Positions 50,035-59,506 of a stretch of 64,000 nt of DNA are shown here, piece after piece. The stretch's first letter is position 1, and the number at the start of each line of letters is the position of its first letter. Source of the DNA: Planctomycetota bacterium (lineage in GTDB: Bacteria > Planctomycetota > Phycisphaerae > UBA1845); NCBI GenBank assembly GCA_030616775.1, contig JAUWWQ010000009.1:35764-99763 (forward strand), in the 5' to 3' direction. Under the pieces are notes generated by a model. It was not told the DNA's origin. It saw only the letters and a list, made by a program, of their open reading frames with translations, and did no database searches. The position numbers and the translations under genes were made by a program.

Positions 50035-51993
50035 ATGTGTCTGGAGAGTGCCTTGAGGCGCGCAAGGTCGGGTAGGAAATCCTCCAAGGAAGGTCCAAAG
50101 AGGGCCCACACTCTGGAAGAGCCCAGTCACGCCCAGCGGCAGGAGCATCGTGCGAGATTTGACTGGCGGTGGCTTCTTCCGATCCTCGTGGTCGTTGCGG
50201 GGTGCGTCGTCTACTACAACAGCTTCAGCGGCGCGTTCGTGCTCGACGACGACAAATACATCATCAACAACCCACGTATCCGCGAGGTTTGGCCGCTCTC
50301 GGAGACATTGCGGGGCCGGCGGCCCGTCGTCGATCTGTCACTGGCAATCAACTACAAGTATGGTGAACTGAACGTGCGGGGGTATCACGCCTTCAATCTT
50401 GCCGTTCATCTGCTGGCTGGCTTGACGCTCTTCGGAGTTGTCCGTCGGTCCATGCTGGGCGATCAATTCGGAGGGCATGTCAGAAGCGCGGCACCATGGT
50501 TGGCACTGGTTACAGCGCTGATCTGGGTCGTCCATCCTCTACAGACTCAGAGCGTCACCTACATCGTTCAACGCGGAGAGTCACTGATGGGGTTGTTCTA
50601 CCTCCTCACACTGTATTGTGTCATCCGCGGCGTGGATTCAATGTATCGGGCTTGGTGGTATGTAGCGGCTGTCATCTGCTGCGGCCTGGGCATGGGCAGC
50701 AAGGCCGTCATGGTCACTGCCCCGCTGGTGGTCTTGCTCTACGACTGGATTTTCCTGTCAAAGTCGTTTGCAGAGACGCTGCGCCGGCGCTGGGGGCTTT
50801 ATGTGATACTGATGTCTACGTGGTGCATCCTTGGGACCACTGGCATCGCCATGGGGGTATTGAACCCGGTGCAGCGTGTGGCCACGGTGGGTTTTGGCTT
50901 CAAGGGCATCACACCATTCGAGTATTTGGCCACCCAGGCTGGGGTCATCACACACTATTCGAGATTGTCGCTGTGGCCCGATCCGTTGTGTTTGGATTAT
51001 GCCTGGCCCGTGGCGCGTAGTGTAGGTGAGGTGGTAAGACCCGCACTGCTGATCATTCCATTGCTGTTCGGGACATTATGGGTACTCCTGCGAAAGTCGT
51101 GGCTGGGGTTTGTCGGGGCGTGGTTCTTCGTGACTTTGGCACCGACGTCCAGTTTCATTCCAATCAAGGATCCGGCCTTTGAGCATCGCATGTATCTTCC
51201 GCTGGCCGCAGTGGTCGTTGTGGTCGTACTCGGCGGCTACGCAGCACTTGGGGGCGCTGCTGATCGGCTGTCGTGGGGAACCAGGTCGCGTCAACTGGTA
51301 ACCACGGGCCTCATCGCCACGATTGTTGCCCTTTCAGTGTACGGAACGGTACGTCGGAATCGGGACTACCAAAGTGACCTGATCATGTGGCGCGACGTCA
51401 TTGCCAAAAGCCCACATAATGCTCGTGGGCATCTGGGTTTGGGAGCCACGCTGTTTACATGTGGTCGAACCGAGGAGGCCGAGGAGGCGTTTCGGAAAGC
51501 TGTGCGACTTAAGCCCGATTACACCGACGCCCATTACAACTTCGGTAATGCTCTATCTAAGAATGGGAAGCTGGACGAGGCCGTGGCGGCCTATCGCCGA
51601 AGTCTGCGACTGCGCCCGCGATATGCAAAAGCTCACTACAATCTTGCCAACACGCTCAAGGAGCAGGGCAAGCTCGACGACGCGATAGCAGCCTATGGCA
51701 ACGCATTGCGCGTCAATCCACGACACATCTCAGCGCACATCAACTTGGGTAACACACTGAAGCTACAAGGCCGGCTCGAAGAAGCCGTCGAGGCATATCA
51801 CAAGGCCCTTAAGATCAATCCGCAGTATGCCAACGCCCACTACACCCTCGGCGACGCCCTTCGGCGACAGGGCAGACTCGAAGAGGCTATGGAGGAATTC
51901 GAACTGGCTGTTAGATATGACCCCAAGCGCGGCGCGGCACAAAGATCGCTCGAGGCCATTCGGGCCCGGTTGCGCGGACCGCAATCAGATTAG
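50035..51993 (+). CDS. Membrane protein with C-terminal TPR repeats (TMTC-like)
   Basis: The 652-residue protein has a basic cytoplasmic start, then about eight to ten transmembrane helices in residues 45-440. The first periplasmic loop carries the DD motif FSGAFVLDDDKYIINNPRI, typical of the GT-C fold TMTC/ArnT-like family, where the acidic pair takes part in catalysis. WVVHPLQTQSVTYIVQRGES is a further TMTC hallmark. After the last helix come about five tetratricopeptide repeats (for example AHYNFGNALSKNGKLDEAVA and AHYNLANTLKEQGKLDDAIA). By family it may be a lipid-linked sugar:protein O-glycosyltransferase, the TPRs binding the acceptor; this is an inference. The start codon is uncertain. 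Numerous planctomycetes encode many such proteins. Confidence 0.82.
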   Translation: MCLESALRRARSGRKSSKEGPKRAHTLEEPSHAQRQEHRARFDWRWLLPILVVVAGCVVYYNSFSGAFVLDDDKYIINNPRIREVWPLSETLRGRRPVVDLSLAINYKYGELNVRGYHAFNLAVHLLAGLTLFGVVRRSMLGDQFGGHVRSAAPWLALVTALIWVVHPLQTQSVTYIVQRGESLMGLFYLLTLYCVIRGVDSMYRAWWYVAAVICCGLGMGSKAVMVTAPLVVLLYDWIFLSKSFAETLRRRWGLYVILMSTWCILGTTGIAMGVLNPVQRVATVGFGFKGITPFEYLATQAGVITHYSRLSLWPDPLCLDYAWPVARSVGEVVRPALLIIPLLFGTLWVLLRKSWLGFVGAWFFVTLAPTSSFIPIKDPAFEHRMYLPLAAVVVVVVLGGYAALGGAADRLSWGTRSRQLVTTGLIATIVALSVYGTVRRNRDYQSDLIMWRDVIAKSPHNARGHLGLGATLFTCGRTEEAEEAFRKAVRLKPDYTDAHYNFGNALSKNGKLDEAVAAYRRSLRLRPRYAKAHYNLANTLKEQGKLDDAIAAYGNALRVNPRHISAHINLGNTLKLQGRLEEAVEAYHKALKINPQYANAHYTLGDALRRQGRLEEAMEEFELAVRYDPKRGAAQRSLEAIRARLRGPQSD

Positions 51994-52021
51994 GCATTCC
52001 GGGCGTGCTCGTTCGGACCGA

Positions 52022-52492
52022 CTATCTCCGGCGGCGCATGGCCCGGCTGATTTCTCGCTTATGGTCGCGGGCCTGGAGGTCCTGGCGTTTGTCGGCCAAC
52101 GTCTTTCCGCGTACCAGGCCCAGTGACACCTTGGCGATGCCGCGCTGATTGAAGTAGACTCTCAATGGGACAAGGGTCAGGCCCTTCTGCTCGACCTTGT
52201 GATTGAGCTTCTTGATCTCCCGGGCGCGGACCAGCAGCTTCCGGCGGCGCAGGGGCTCGTGGTTTTTCGTGTGGCCGTACTTGTACGGGGCGATATGGCA
52301 GCCGATAAGCCAGAGCTCACCGTCGATAATCCGGGCGTAGGCCTCTTCGACGGAGACGGCCCGGTTGCGGAGGCTTTTGACCTCGGTACCCTGAAGGGCA
52401 ACGCCGCACTCGATTTTCTCAAGGATTTGGAAGCGGCGGGCGGCCCTTCGATTGCGGCAGACAATGTTATCGGGCGTTGCTTTCCTGGCCAT
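52022..52492 (-). CDS. smpB: SsrA-binding protein SmpB
   Basis: The 156-residue protein matches SmpB from end to end: NRRAARRFQILEKIECGVAL, QGTEVKSLRNRAVSVEEAYA, LIGCHIAPYKYGHTKNHEPL, RRRKLLVRAREIKKLNHKVE, GLTLVPLRVYFNQRGIAKVS and LGLVRGKTLADKRQDLQARD. The OB-fold protein binds the tRNA-like part of tmRNA and delivers it to stalled ribosomes; the basic tail enters the empty mRNA channel. It stops 28 bases from the preceding convergent TPR gene. It diverges from the ECF sigma gene, so the 131 bases between them (52493-52623) must hold both promoters. No ssrA gene was found in this window. Confidence 0.96.
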   Translation of the reverse strand: MARKATPDNIVCRNRRAARRFQILEKIECGVALQGTEVKSLRNRAVSVEEAYARIIDGELWLIGCHIAPYKYGHTKNHEPLRRRKLLVRAREIKKLNHKVEQKGLTLVPLRVYFNQRGIAKVSLGLVRGKTLADKRQDLQARDHKREISRAMRRRR

Positions 52493-52623
52493 AACTTCAT
52501 TGTTCGCAGGCAGTTAGCGAATTTGCCGGAGAAGCGCTCATACGACCTACAGGCGGGATCGATTTTACAGGGCGGCACGTTTACCGCAACACGCCGCCTC
52601 GAAATTGGTTATAATGGATAGGT

Positions 52624-53256
52624 ATGGCACGCGGGATGGTAAGAGAGACCGCGGTAACGCCCAGCCGGGAATATGAGAGGCAACTGGTCGGCCGGGCGCA
52701 GGCGGACGACAGGCTCGCTTCGCGCGAGCTGGTCGAGCTGCATAAGGACCGTCTATTCAGCTTTATCTGGCGGATGGTCCGGAATCATCATGACGCCGAG
52801 GAGATCTGCCAGGAAGCTTTCCTGAAGGCTTTCGCCTCGCTGGGCACGTTTTCCAGCGAGTATCGTTTCAGCACTTGGCTGTTTACCATCGGCTACCGGG
52901 TTTGCCTGAACCACCTGCGGCGGAAGCGGGCCCTAACCGGGGAGCTGGATTTCACTGCATTGCCCCACGACGGTGACAGTGCGCTCCCGGGCTCAGTAGA
53001 GTCAGAAGAGGCGGGCCGTCTGAAGGAGTTGGTGTGGTCAGCGGTGGACCGGCTCAGCGCACCCCAGCGAGCGACTCTGGTGCTGTTTTATCGGCACGAG
53101 CTGAGTTGCCATGAGATGGCACAGGTGCTGGAGCTGCCCGTTGCGACTGTAAAGAGCCACCTTCACCGGGCCCGAAACCGCTTACGCGAACTGTTGGAGT
53201 CGGTGACCGAGCATGAGTTGCAGGAGTTCCGCAATCGTGCCGGGGCGGCTGGGTAA
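52624..53256 (+). CDS. ECF-family RNA polymerase sigma factor (RpoE-like)
   Basis: The 210-residue protein has sigma region 2 (LVELHKDRLFSFIWRMVRNH, DAEEICQEAFLKAFASL, FSTWLFTIGYRVCLNHLRRK) and region 4 (LSAPQRATLVLFYRHELSCH, EMAQVLELPVATVKSHLHRA) joined by a short linker, with no region 3. That is the ECF (group 4) design. It directs polymerase to a small stress or envelope regulon. The gene after it, beginning 61 bases later, encodes a zinc-finger transmembrane protein, the typical anti-sigma partner. Together they look like an RpoE/RseA-type pair. The first 18 residues up to PSREYERQL are probably non-conserved. Confidence 0.92.
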   Translation: MARGMVRETAVTPSREYERQLVGRAQADDRLASRELVELHKDRLFSFIWRMVRNHHDAEEICQEAFLKAFASLGTFSSEYRFSTWLFTIGYRVCLNHLRRKRALTGELDFTALPHDGDSALPGSVESEEAGRLKELVWSAVDRLSAPQRATLVLFYRHELSCHEMAQVLELPVATVKSHLHRARNRLRELLESVTEHELQEFRNRAGAAG

Positions 53257-53317
53257 AAGATGGTGAGCGGAGTTGCCGGTCTGTGGGCGATGCCCACGGA
53301 CTTCGATTGAACACAAG

Positions 53318-53983
53318 ATGCGTTGCGAGCAAGCACGACAACTTTTTGACGCATACCTCGACGGCGAGCTGTCCGGGGCGTTGGCAACCGAATTGGGCGC
53401 CCACCGCGTCAAGTGTCCGGACTGCCGGCGGGCCCTGGCGCTTATGGAAGTCAGCGGACATGTCATCGCCTCGGATCGTGAACCGGTAGCGCTTCACGGT
53501 GATTTTGCGGACCGGCTTCTCGCTTGCACCGACTCCAAATCCCTCCGGTCGAGGGACCGACTGCGCCGGGGACTGTACATCGCCGGCCTCCTCGCCGCTG
53601 CAGCCGTTGTTGCCCTAGCCTTCCTTGGTGCCTTTGATCGGCCAGCTAAATTCGCTGGCGAGAAGGTGGAAACGGCTCGGCCCTTGGCGGTTCCGTCGCC
53701 TCAGGAGCAGTCCCCAGAGGCAGGGAATCGCGGAGCCTCTGCCAACGAGGACCTGTTGGAGGAGTGGTTTAAGGAGACGCAGGATAATTGGGCCGCGAAA
53801 CGTCAGAGCGGGGAGTCCCTGCAACGGCAGTTTGAGCTGACTATCTCGCAGATGCTCGATATTCTCAGGCAGGCGAAGGACACATCCCCCGGGGCGGATC
53901 ATTTCCCTGGTGCGGATGGTGAGGTCCCGGCTTCTCCACCGGAACCGGCTCCAACGGACGACGAGGACGTTGAGGACCTGTAG
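53318..53983 (+). CDS. Zinc-finger transmembrane anti-sigma factor
   Basis: The 221-residue protein begins MRCEQARQLFDAYLDGEL and continues GAHRVKCPDCRRAL. This fits the zf-HC2/ZAS anti-sigma domain with the Hx3Cx2C ligand set (His, Cys, Cys) plus an early Cys. A single transmembrane helix (LYIAGLLAAAAVVALAFLGA) follows near residue 90, so the N-terminal domain is cytoplasmic and would hold the ECF sigma factor; the C-terminal 110 residues, acidic and low in complexity, would be periplasmic. Proteolysis of the outer part normally frees the sigma factor under stress. I start at the ATG at 53318, 61 bases after the sigma gene, because the zinc-finger begins there; the frame is open from 53273. 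The downstream PDZ protein may be part of the regulon. Confidence 0.8.
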   Translation: MRCEQARQLFDAYLDGELSGALATELGAHRVKCPDCRRALALMEVSGHVIASDREPVALHGDFADRLLACTDSKSLRSRDRLRRGLYIAGLLAAAAVVALAFLGAFDRPAKFAGEKVETARPLAVPSPQEQSPEAGNRGASANEDLLEEWFKETQDNWAAKRQSGESLQRQFELTISQMLDILRQAKDTSPGADHFPGADGEVPASPPEPAPTDDEDVEDL

Positions 53984-54089
53984 GGCTCACACGTGAGAGT
54001 TGTGGTCTCGGGTGTCAGCCCCAGGACTGGCGGTAGCCGTGGCGAAGCTTCGCACCATCACCGTTTTGTGAGCCGTGTTGCTGCGTTAC

Positions 54090-56270
54090 ATGATATCCCC
54101 TTCTCGCACCGGTGAGTCGCACTCCATAGCAACTATCCAACAACTGCGTATCGCCCACCCGGCGGAGTTGGCGAAATCGATTCCGCCGCACTGCACCTGG
54201 TTCGCATTCACCGTGCGCCACCAGGCCAGGTCATCGGCACGCCGACAGTGTGGGAAGCTTTGCTTCGGTTTTGTTTTTCTGCTTTTCGCCTTGGCTGTCG
54301 CTTCTCCGGCACCAGGACAACCACGAACGGCGGATAAGGCTGGGGCCATCCCTTTTGCCAGGTATGTCCCAGAATCTGCGACGGTATTCATCACAATTCA
54401 GCAGCTTGATGAAGCCGACAGGGCGTTGAATCGGGCACACGCCTGGCAATTGCTGCCTCTTCTGACCGGAAAGCCCACAGACAATGGCAAACCATTCGAC
54501 CTGAAGAGCGCCGTGCCAACTCTGCTGGGGTTGCCTACGTCGATTGGACCTGAGGAGTTGACGCAATCTGGAATGGGTGTTGTTGCCGACTCTTGGTCGC
54601 GATTCGGCGGTGCGGTGTGGCTGGTGCGCGTCTCAGACGAAACCGTGCTTGACCGATGGTTCCCTCCGGATCGGCGTACAGGAGGCGGCACGTTCCGCGG
54701 TGTGCGTTTCTTCCAAACGCAGGATGGTTTGACGGTCTGTTGGGGTGGGCGCACAGTGGCCATGTCGCATACCTGGGGCCCTGATTCCCTGTTACATGAA
54801 ACGATGAATCTGATAGCCGGCAAGGGCGGTGACGCTCTTGAAAGCTCTGCTGCGTTTAGGGAGTTGACGGCATACTTGCCGGCGGGCTACCCCGCGCTGG
54901 TCTACCTGGCGAGGGATGAGACACTCCCGGTGGATGGGGTTAAGCCGTCGCCGTGGTGGCCTGCGTTTGATCGCGCGGTTGTGGGTCTCTACGAAGGAGA
55001 AGGCCGCATCGACGTGGCGGTGCGAGCGTCTTTGGGGGCGCCGCATCACAGACCGAAGCTGGCCCGAACCGCGATCAACCGCCTGCTGCGGCTTCCCCAA
55101 ACGACCCTTTTCGCGTTGGCAACCACTATCGATTTTGATCAGGCCTATGCAGCGGCAGCGGCGAGCCCGGCGCGCGGAATGCTAGGACGCTACCTGACAT
55201 TTCTCGCCGCGGTCGCCGGAGCGCCTGATGCGCCGCCGGGAGGTTGGCCCCGGCTTGGCCCTCACGTGATCATCGCCTGGGGGCAGGATCTGCGGGAGGG
55301 CGGATCGACACCTCAAGTGGCGATTATGATCGAATGCCGCAATGGACACGCCGTCCGAGACCGTGCCCGGCATATCGCAGACAAGATGATCCAACTGGTG
55401 CGGGCAATCGACCCGGCAAAGGCTGACAACACTTTGACGATCCGGGAGAGCAGGCACCTCAGCGTCCCAGTTCTGCATGTTCCGTTGAAGGCTTACGCCG
55501 AGGGGTCGGAGCTCCGATTGCTTCGTCTTCTGGCAAATACCGAGCCCGCCTGGACGATTTGGAATGGCTGGCTTATCTTCGCTCTCGGTCGTGACCACAT
55601 CGAGCGTATCCTGGAGGCGGAGTTTGGCCTGGTTCCCACGCTCGCCACCGTGCCGGATGTGCGGGCGCTGAGCAGGCGATCCGGCGAGCGGTCGGTGCTC
55701 TCGGTTATCCAGGCCGGGCTGGCCACAAACGTACTTGACCAATGGCTTGCGGCACATGAGGCCGGCTTGCCGTCGCTGCTGGATCCGTCCTGGTGGGAAA
55801 GCGGATCGCCCTCGGCGCCGCAGAGACAACCACGGCTGGGCATCGGTATGAAGATCGTCCAGAAGCCGGGTGTCGTCTCGGTGGCACGTGTATACCCGAA
55901 CACCGCTGCAGAGGGACGCTTGCTACCCGGCGACCGTATACTCGGCATCGAGGGGTACCTGCTGTCACTGACCTCCCCGAACGCGGACCTGCGGAAACGG
56001 TGGGCTGATAGCACGGCCAAGCCCGGACCCACGCTGCGCTTGCAGCGCAGCGGCACCGCGATGGATGTGGTGTTGCCAAAGAAGAAACATGGACCGGTTA
56101 CTCATGTGCGCATCAATCCGGCGGATGCCGTTCGAGAGTTGGCCTCACTAGGGCGCACTCTGTCATTCGCCAGTTTCGCTGTCAATGTAACCGACGAGAG
56201 GCACTACTCGGCGCGGTTGTCGCTTCGGTCTACTCCGGCGCAGGTCTCAAACGCAGCCGAGGATCGCTAA
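54090..56270 (+). CDS. Exported protein with C-terminal PDZ domain, otherwise unknown
   Basis: The 726-residue protein has one hydrophobic N-terminal segment (LCFGFVFLLFALAVASPAPG), which should export it. About 450 residues follow whose repeated patterns (for example YVPESATVFITIQQLDEADR and YLPAGYPALVYLARDE) recall DUF3352-like substrate-counting or scaffold proteins. The C-terminal part (residues about 580-690: LGIGMKIVQKPGVVSVARVY, RLLPGDRILGIEGYLLSL) is a PDZ domain, which binds C-terminal peptides. No serine protease triad is visible. The start is uncertain: TTG 54075, ATG 54090 and GTG 54213 are all in frame, and the last would place the signal peptide nearer the N-terminus. It follows the sigma/anti-sigma pair on the same strand, so a link to envelope stress sensing is plausible but unproven. 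The stop codon overlaps that of trmB. Confidence 0.65.
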   Translation: MISPSRTGESHSIATIQQLRIAHPAELAKSIPPHCTWFAFTVRHQARSSARRQCGKLCFGFVFLLFALAVASPAPGQPRTADKAGAIPFARYVPESATVFITIQQLDEADRALNRAHAWQLLPLLTGKPTDNGKPFDLKSAVPTLLGLPTSIGPEELTQSGMGVVADSWSRFGGAVWLVRVSDETVLDRWFPPDRRTGGGTFRGVRFFQTQDGLTVCWGGRTVAMSHTWGPDSLLHETMNLIAGKGGDALESSAAFRELTAYLPAGYPALVYLARDETLPVDGVKPSPWWPAFDRAVVGLYEGEGRIDVAVRASLGAPHHRPKLARTAINRLLRLPQTTLFALATTIDFDQAYAAAAASPARGMLGRYLTFLAAVAGAPDAPPGGWPRLGPHVIIAWGQDLREGGSTPQVAIMIECRNGHAVRDRARHIADKMIQLVRAIDPAKADNTLTIRESRHLSVPVLHVPLKAYAEGSELRLLRLLANTEPAWTIWNGWLIFALGRDHIERILEAEFGLVPTLATVPDVRALSRRSGERSVLSVIQAGLATNVLDQWLAAHEAGLPSLLDPSWWESGSPSAPQRQPRLGIGMKIVQKPGVVSVARVYPNTAAEGRLLPGDRILGIEGYLLSLTSPNADLRKRWADSTAKPGPTLRLQRSGTAMDVVLPKKKHGPVTHVRINPADAVRELASLGRTLSFASFAVNVTDERHYSARLSLRSTPAQVSNAAEDR

Positions 56271-56995
56271 CACCTGTCTTGCCCACTGTGAAACTGTTCA
56301 GGCTGGTGGGCGACATACGCTACGCGATAGATCGTGCGACCCTTTCGAGTGTACTTGACTTCGTAGTTGGTGCCGTTCCAATCGGGTTCCTCTCCCGCAC
56401 CGGGTTCTTCCCAGGCAGCCTTTGTCAACTCCATACGCTGGTCGAGCAAGCTTATGATAATCCCGAAGTATTCCTTGTGATCGGATTGGATCAGCCACTT
56501 GCCGCCCGTCGCCAATATGCGTACGGCTGCTTCGACGAAATCGGGTTGGATGAGGCGGCGCTTATGGTGACGCTTTTTGGGCCAGGGATCGGGGTGATAG
56601 AGGTGCAGTGTGGATACGCAGGCCGGCGGCAGGTGGTGGATAAGGAAGTATTTGGCATCGGTGCGCATGACGCGGACGTTTGTGAGCTTCCACCGGGCCA
56701 TTCGGTCGGCCGCGTAGCGGAAGTACTTGTTGGCCCACTCGATGCCCAGCATCCGTAGATGAGGATTGGCCCGTGCCCGGCTGAGCAAAAAGCCGCCCTT
56801 GCCACAGCCGATCTCGATCTCGAAAGGACCGGGCGAGTCAAACCAATCCATCGGATCAACCACGACGCCCTCAGCCGGCGGGTCAACAATGATATCTTCC
56901 ATCGTCAGGGTCATACGACCATACTCGCGAATGGTGAAGGTCAATTCAAGAGCTTGGCTGAGCCGCAGGCTTCGGCTTGCGCAGGAATAGCTCAT
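56267..56995 (-). CDS. trmB: tRNA (guanosine(46)-N7)-methyltransferase
   Basis: The 242-residue protein is TrmB. FEIEIGCGKGGFLLSRARAN is the S-adenosylmethionine motif I, LGIEWANKYFRYAADR the following acidic strand and helix, RTDAKYFLIHHLPP the adenine pocket, and STLHLYHPDPWPKKRHHKRR the family hallmark catalytic region. TNYEVKYTRKGRTIYRV near the end matches the guanosine-binding T.YE..... motif. It methylates N7 of G46 in the tRNA variable loop. I keep the ATG at 56995 because ALELTFTIREYGR just before MTLTMED is part of the planctomycete family sequence as I recall it; ATG 56914 is the alternative. Its stop overlaps that of the convergent PDZ protein gene by three bases. A hairpin separates it from the peptidase gene upstream. 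Confidence 0.94.
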   Translation of the reverse strand: MSYSCASRSLRLSQALELTFTIREYGRMTLTMEDIIVDPPAEGVVVDPMDWFDSPGPFEIEIGCGKGGFLLSRARANPHLRMLGIEWANKYFRYAADRMARWKLTNVRVMRTDAKYFLIHHLPPACVSTLHLYHPDPWPKKRHHKRRLIQPDFVEAAVRILATGGKWLIQSDHKEYFGIIISLLDQRMELTKAAWEEPGAGEEPDWNGTNYEVKYTRKGRTIYRVAYVAHQPEQFHSGQDRC

Positions 56996-57063
56996 CGATA
57001 TGCCACTCCACCTTGCTCACCACGTGGCGCGGACGGTCCCAACTCTCCGCCGGTGCCGGGTGC

Positions 57064-57087
57064 CATGCTCACGCTTGCGTGAGCATG
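57064..57087. terminator. Perfect hairpin between the M1 peptidase gene and trmB
   Basis: CATGCTCACGC-TT-GCGTGAGCATG is a perfect 11-bp inverted repeat around a TT centre. It lies 80 bases beyond the end of the peptidase gene (minus strand) and 70 bases before the trmB start. It may end peptidase transcription, although no U-tract follows on the minus strand, so it could equally be an mRNA-stabilising stem. Confidence 0.4.
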
Positions 57088-57166
57088 TATTGCAGGTCCG
57101 GCACTGAACATGGCCACGCGAGCTTGCCCGTGCCACCCGAATTGGGATGCATCCGTCAGGTGGGCG

Positions 57167-59344
57167 TCACCGCTCCACCTGCACAATGCGGCGATGCTCG
57201 AAATCACGCCGCAAGACGGGTCTGCGATTCTTGAAGATCACCAGGCTACGGTCGTACATTGGCACGGTTCTGGCCGCGGGGATCGCGCCGTCGCTGTTGG
57301 CATACAGTACGGTCACGCCACCGCCCGCTACCCCGGGATGAGCCGCGGTACAGAGCACGGCATGCCCGGTGTCAGCGTACGTGACGCCGTCAAACTCAAA
57401 TCCTTCCTCCGTAAAACGCACGGGAAACTCGATTGCGCTGAGGAACCCGGCGACGTACGGATCGTGCACGGCATCACCGAGGATCAGGGCACATCGCTCC
57501 GCAAGGGCTCCCGTCTCGATGCTCCCCACCGTCCGCGTGATACATTCATTTTCCTCGAAGCTGCGCTGAAAGATGGACTGCAACGATGTGTAAGACTCCT
57601 GCACCTCGCCAGCGCGAAGCACACACGCGAAGGATGAACCATACCGCGTACCGGCCGTCGTCGGAATGATGTCCTCAAGCGGCACCTTGCGGAACACGTG
57701 GTAGTCCGGATCAAGCTCGACGCTGATCGGAGCGATCTCGAGCGGGACGGTAATCTCCTCAAATGCGGTGCCAAGCGGTACCACCACATCCCTGCTACCG
57801 CCGGCGTGCGTGATGTGGATGGGGACCTCAAGCTCGAAGGTGGGCTCCCCTTGAGACAGGGCGAGTGTCAGTGTCTGATCCGCCGAGTCATACCGGGCGC
57901 TTTCAACCGAAAGCCCCGGCGCGCCGTTGCCACGCACCCACTGACGGAAAAACGTCTCGAGTGAGAGTCCAGCAGACTCTTCGCAGACCCGGCGAATGTC
58001 ATCCCACGAGGCATAAGCTCCGACGTACTCCTCGGTCATCCGCCGCATCGCCGCCCAGAAGTTCTCCTGACCGATCTTACGGGCGAGCATGTGAAAGACC
58101 ATGGCCCCCTTTTTGTATCCAACTCCACGGCCACAGCCGTCTTCCCGGTCAAAAGTATCCAGTGGCTTATCATCCTCTGGTTTCAACCGGCCGAGGAAAT
58201 GGGCATAGTTCCGCCGTTTGCGGCGGGCATTCTCCTCGTCACCGTCAAGGACGTATCCGTAGTAGTTCGTCGCGTAGCTGGTTAACGCCTCGCACCAGTT
58301 GCCATCCCGGGGATCAACGTGAACACCGTTGCCCCACCAGCAGTGCAAAATCTCGTGATCCAGCATGCCGTGCCTGGTCTGCAATCGCTTCCCCATATTG
58401 ATCACGTCCGAGCTAAGCAGCGTGAACGTGGGGAAGGCGAACCCACTGCTGAAGAAGTTGTCGACGATGGCAAACTCCTCCGCGGGGTACGGCCCGATCA
58501 GCGGTTCATAACGGTCAAGGTTCCGGCGCACCGCGTCGATCAACCCTTCCACGTGAGCAGCCTGGCTCGGCTTGAGGTGCAGATTGATCGCAACATGGTT
58601 ATGAGTGGCTTGATGAATCTCATGTGGGCCGCCGACCAGTACCATGCCGTCCACAGGATAGGGAGTGCGCCACGCCAACCAGCCAGTCTGCGCGCTCAGG
58701 ACGGGGTCGCGCTGCGCCGAGGCCGCCAGTTCCAGGCCGGGCACCGGATCGGCGATCAACACATAATCCCCCAGGATCGGATCAGCGCCCTCGTCCGCCA
58801 CCGGCTTGGGGTACCAGTACCCGTCGGCCAGGTAGATTCCCTCCTCGCCGATGTGGGCCCGCATGGTGACGTTGTGGATCTCACCAAGCACCTCGCCGGC
58901 TGACACGTCCTGAAACAACTCGCCCTGGTACTCGACGAATAAGGTCAACGAGTCGACCGCATTATCGAGGAGGACCACATGTTTTCGCGGAGCGAACTCG
59001 GCGTCCTCGTCACTTGGATCCGTCTTCACCGTGCCCCGGTACTTTCCGCGGGCTCCGCTGGTTTGGAGCTGTGTGATCTTCAGGTCTGGATGCAGCAGCA
59101 GCTCAAGGGAGACCGGCTTCTGCCCGGCCGGAAGGGCGTCGCCATCCGTTCGGACGAGATCCAGCACCGTGCGTCCGACCAGGCGGTGGGCCGCGGGGTC
59201 CATCCGCACCTCTATGCGGCAGCGTTCGGCCTGCATCGAGAGGCGGGGGGCGGTAACGCAGCCAAGGCTGCCCAATGCGACGACCAGTCCTGCCGCCATG
59301 ACCACGGCGGCGGCACGGGATTCAGTTCTGTTGCCAAAGCTCAT
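57167..59344 (-). CDS. M1-family-like zinc metallopeptidase (exported, possibly lipoprotein)
   Basis: The 725-residue protein begins with a signal sequence ending LGSLGCVTAP, a possible lipobox with Cys29 or so. The zinc site is HEILHCWWGN (His330, Glu331, His334), with a distal Glu352 in NWCEALTSY. The spacing after HEXXH is 17 residues where canonical M1 enzymes have 18; the NWCExLT form belongs to a recognised side branch of the family. YGYVLDGDEENARRKR follows, and a helical domain with GCGRGVGYKKGAMVFHMLAR completes the gluzincin fold. Downstream is a beta domain and a segment FEVPIHITHAGGSRDVVVP. It should cleave peptides in the periplasm. The last 180 residues recall Ig-like tails. The gene lies alone on the minus strand, upstream of trmB. 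Confidence 0.85.
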   Translation of the reverse strand: MSFGNRTESRAAAVVMAAGLVVALGSLGCVTAPRLSMQAERCRIEVRMDPAAHRLVGRTVLDLVRTDGDALPAGQKPVSLELLLHPDLKITQLQTSGARGKYRGTVKTDPSDEDAEFAPRKHVVLLDNAVDSLTLFVEYQGELFQDVSAGEVLGEIHNVTMRAHIGEEGIYLADGYWYPKPVADEGADPILGDYVLIADPVPGLELAASAQRDPVLSAQTGWLAWRTPYPVDGMVLVGGPHEIHQATHNHVAINLHLKPSQAAHVEGLIDAVRRNLDRYEPLIGPYPAEEFAIVDNFFSSGFAFPTFTLLSSDVINMGKRLQTRHGMLDHEILHCWWGNGVHVDPRDGNWCEALTSYATNYYGYVLDGDEENARRKRRNYAHFLGRLKPEDDKPLDTFDREDGCGRGVGYKKGAMVFHMLARKIGQENFWAAMRRMTEEYVGAYASWDDIRRVCEESAGLSLETFFRQWVRGNGAPGLSVESARYDSADQTLTLALSQGEPTFELEVPIHITHAGGSRDVVVPLGTAFEEITVPLEIAPISVELDPDYHVFRKVPLEDIIPTTAGTRYGSSFACVLRAGEVQESYTSLQSIFQRSFEENECITRTVGSIETGALAERCALILGDAVHDPYVAGFLSAIEFPVRFTEEGFEFDGVTYADTGHAVLCTAAHPGVAGGGVTVLYANSDGAIPAARTVPMYDRSLVIFKNRRPVLRRDFEHRRIVQVER

Positions 59345-59506
59345 AAGATGCCCTTTCCAAGCGCAGATAGAACGTCTCCGCTCAAGACCACTACTCTATA
59401 AGGCCGATTGGTACTGAAATTGGGCTGGCACGCAAGGGCCTGTAGATGCCCATCGGCTCGATCAGATGAGGACTATCGGGTCTGGGCGGGGTTGTGGGCC
59501 ATGCGC

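Noticed and set aside
51410..51990. Repeats of about 102 bp in the DNA of the TPR protein
   Set aside because: They are the 34-residue TPR units of the protein (51.4-51.9 kb), not a CRISPR or DNA-level repeat array; the nucleotide copies are diverged.
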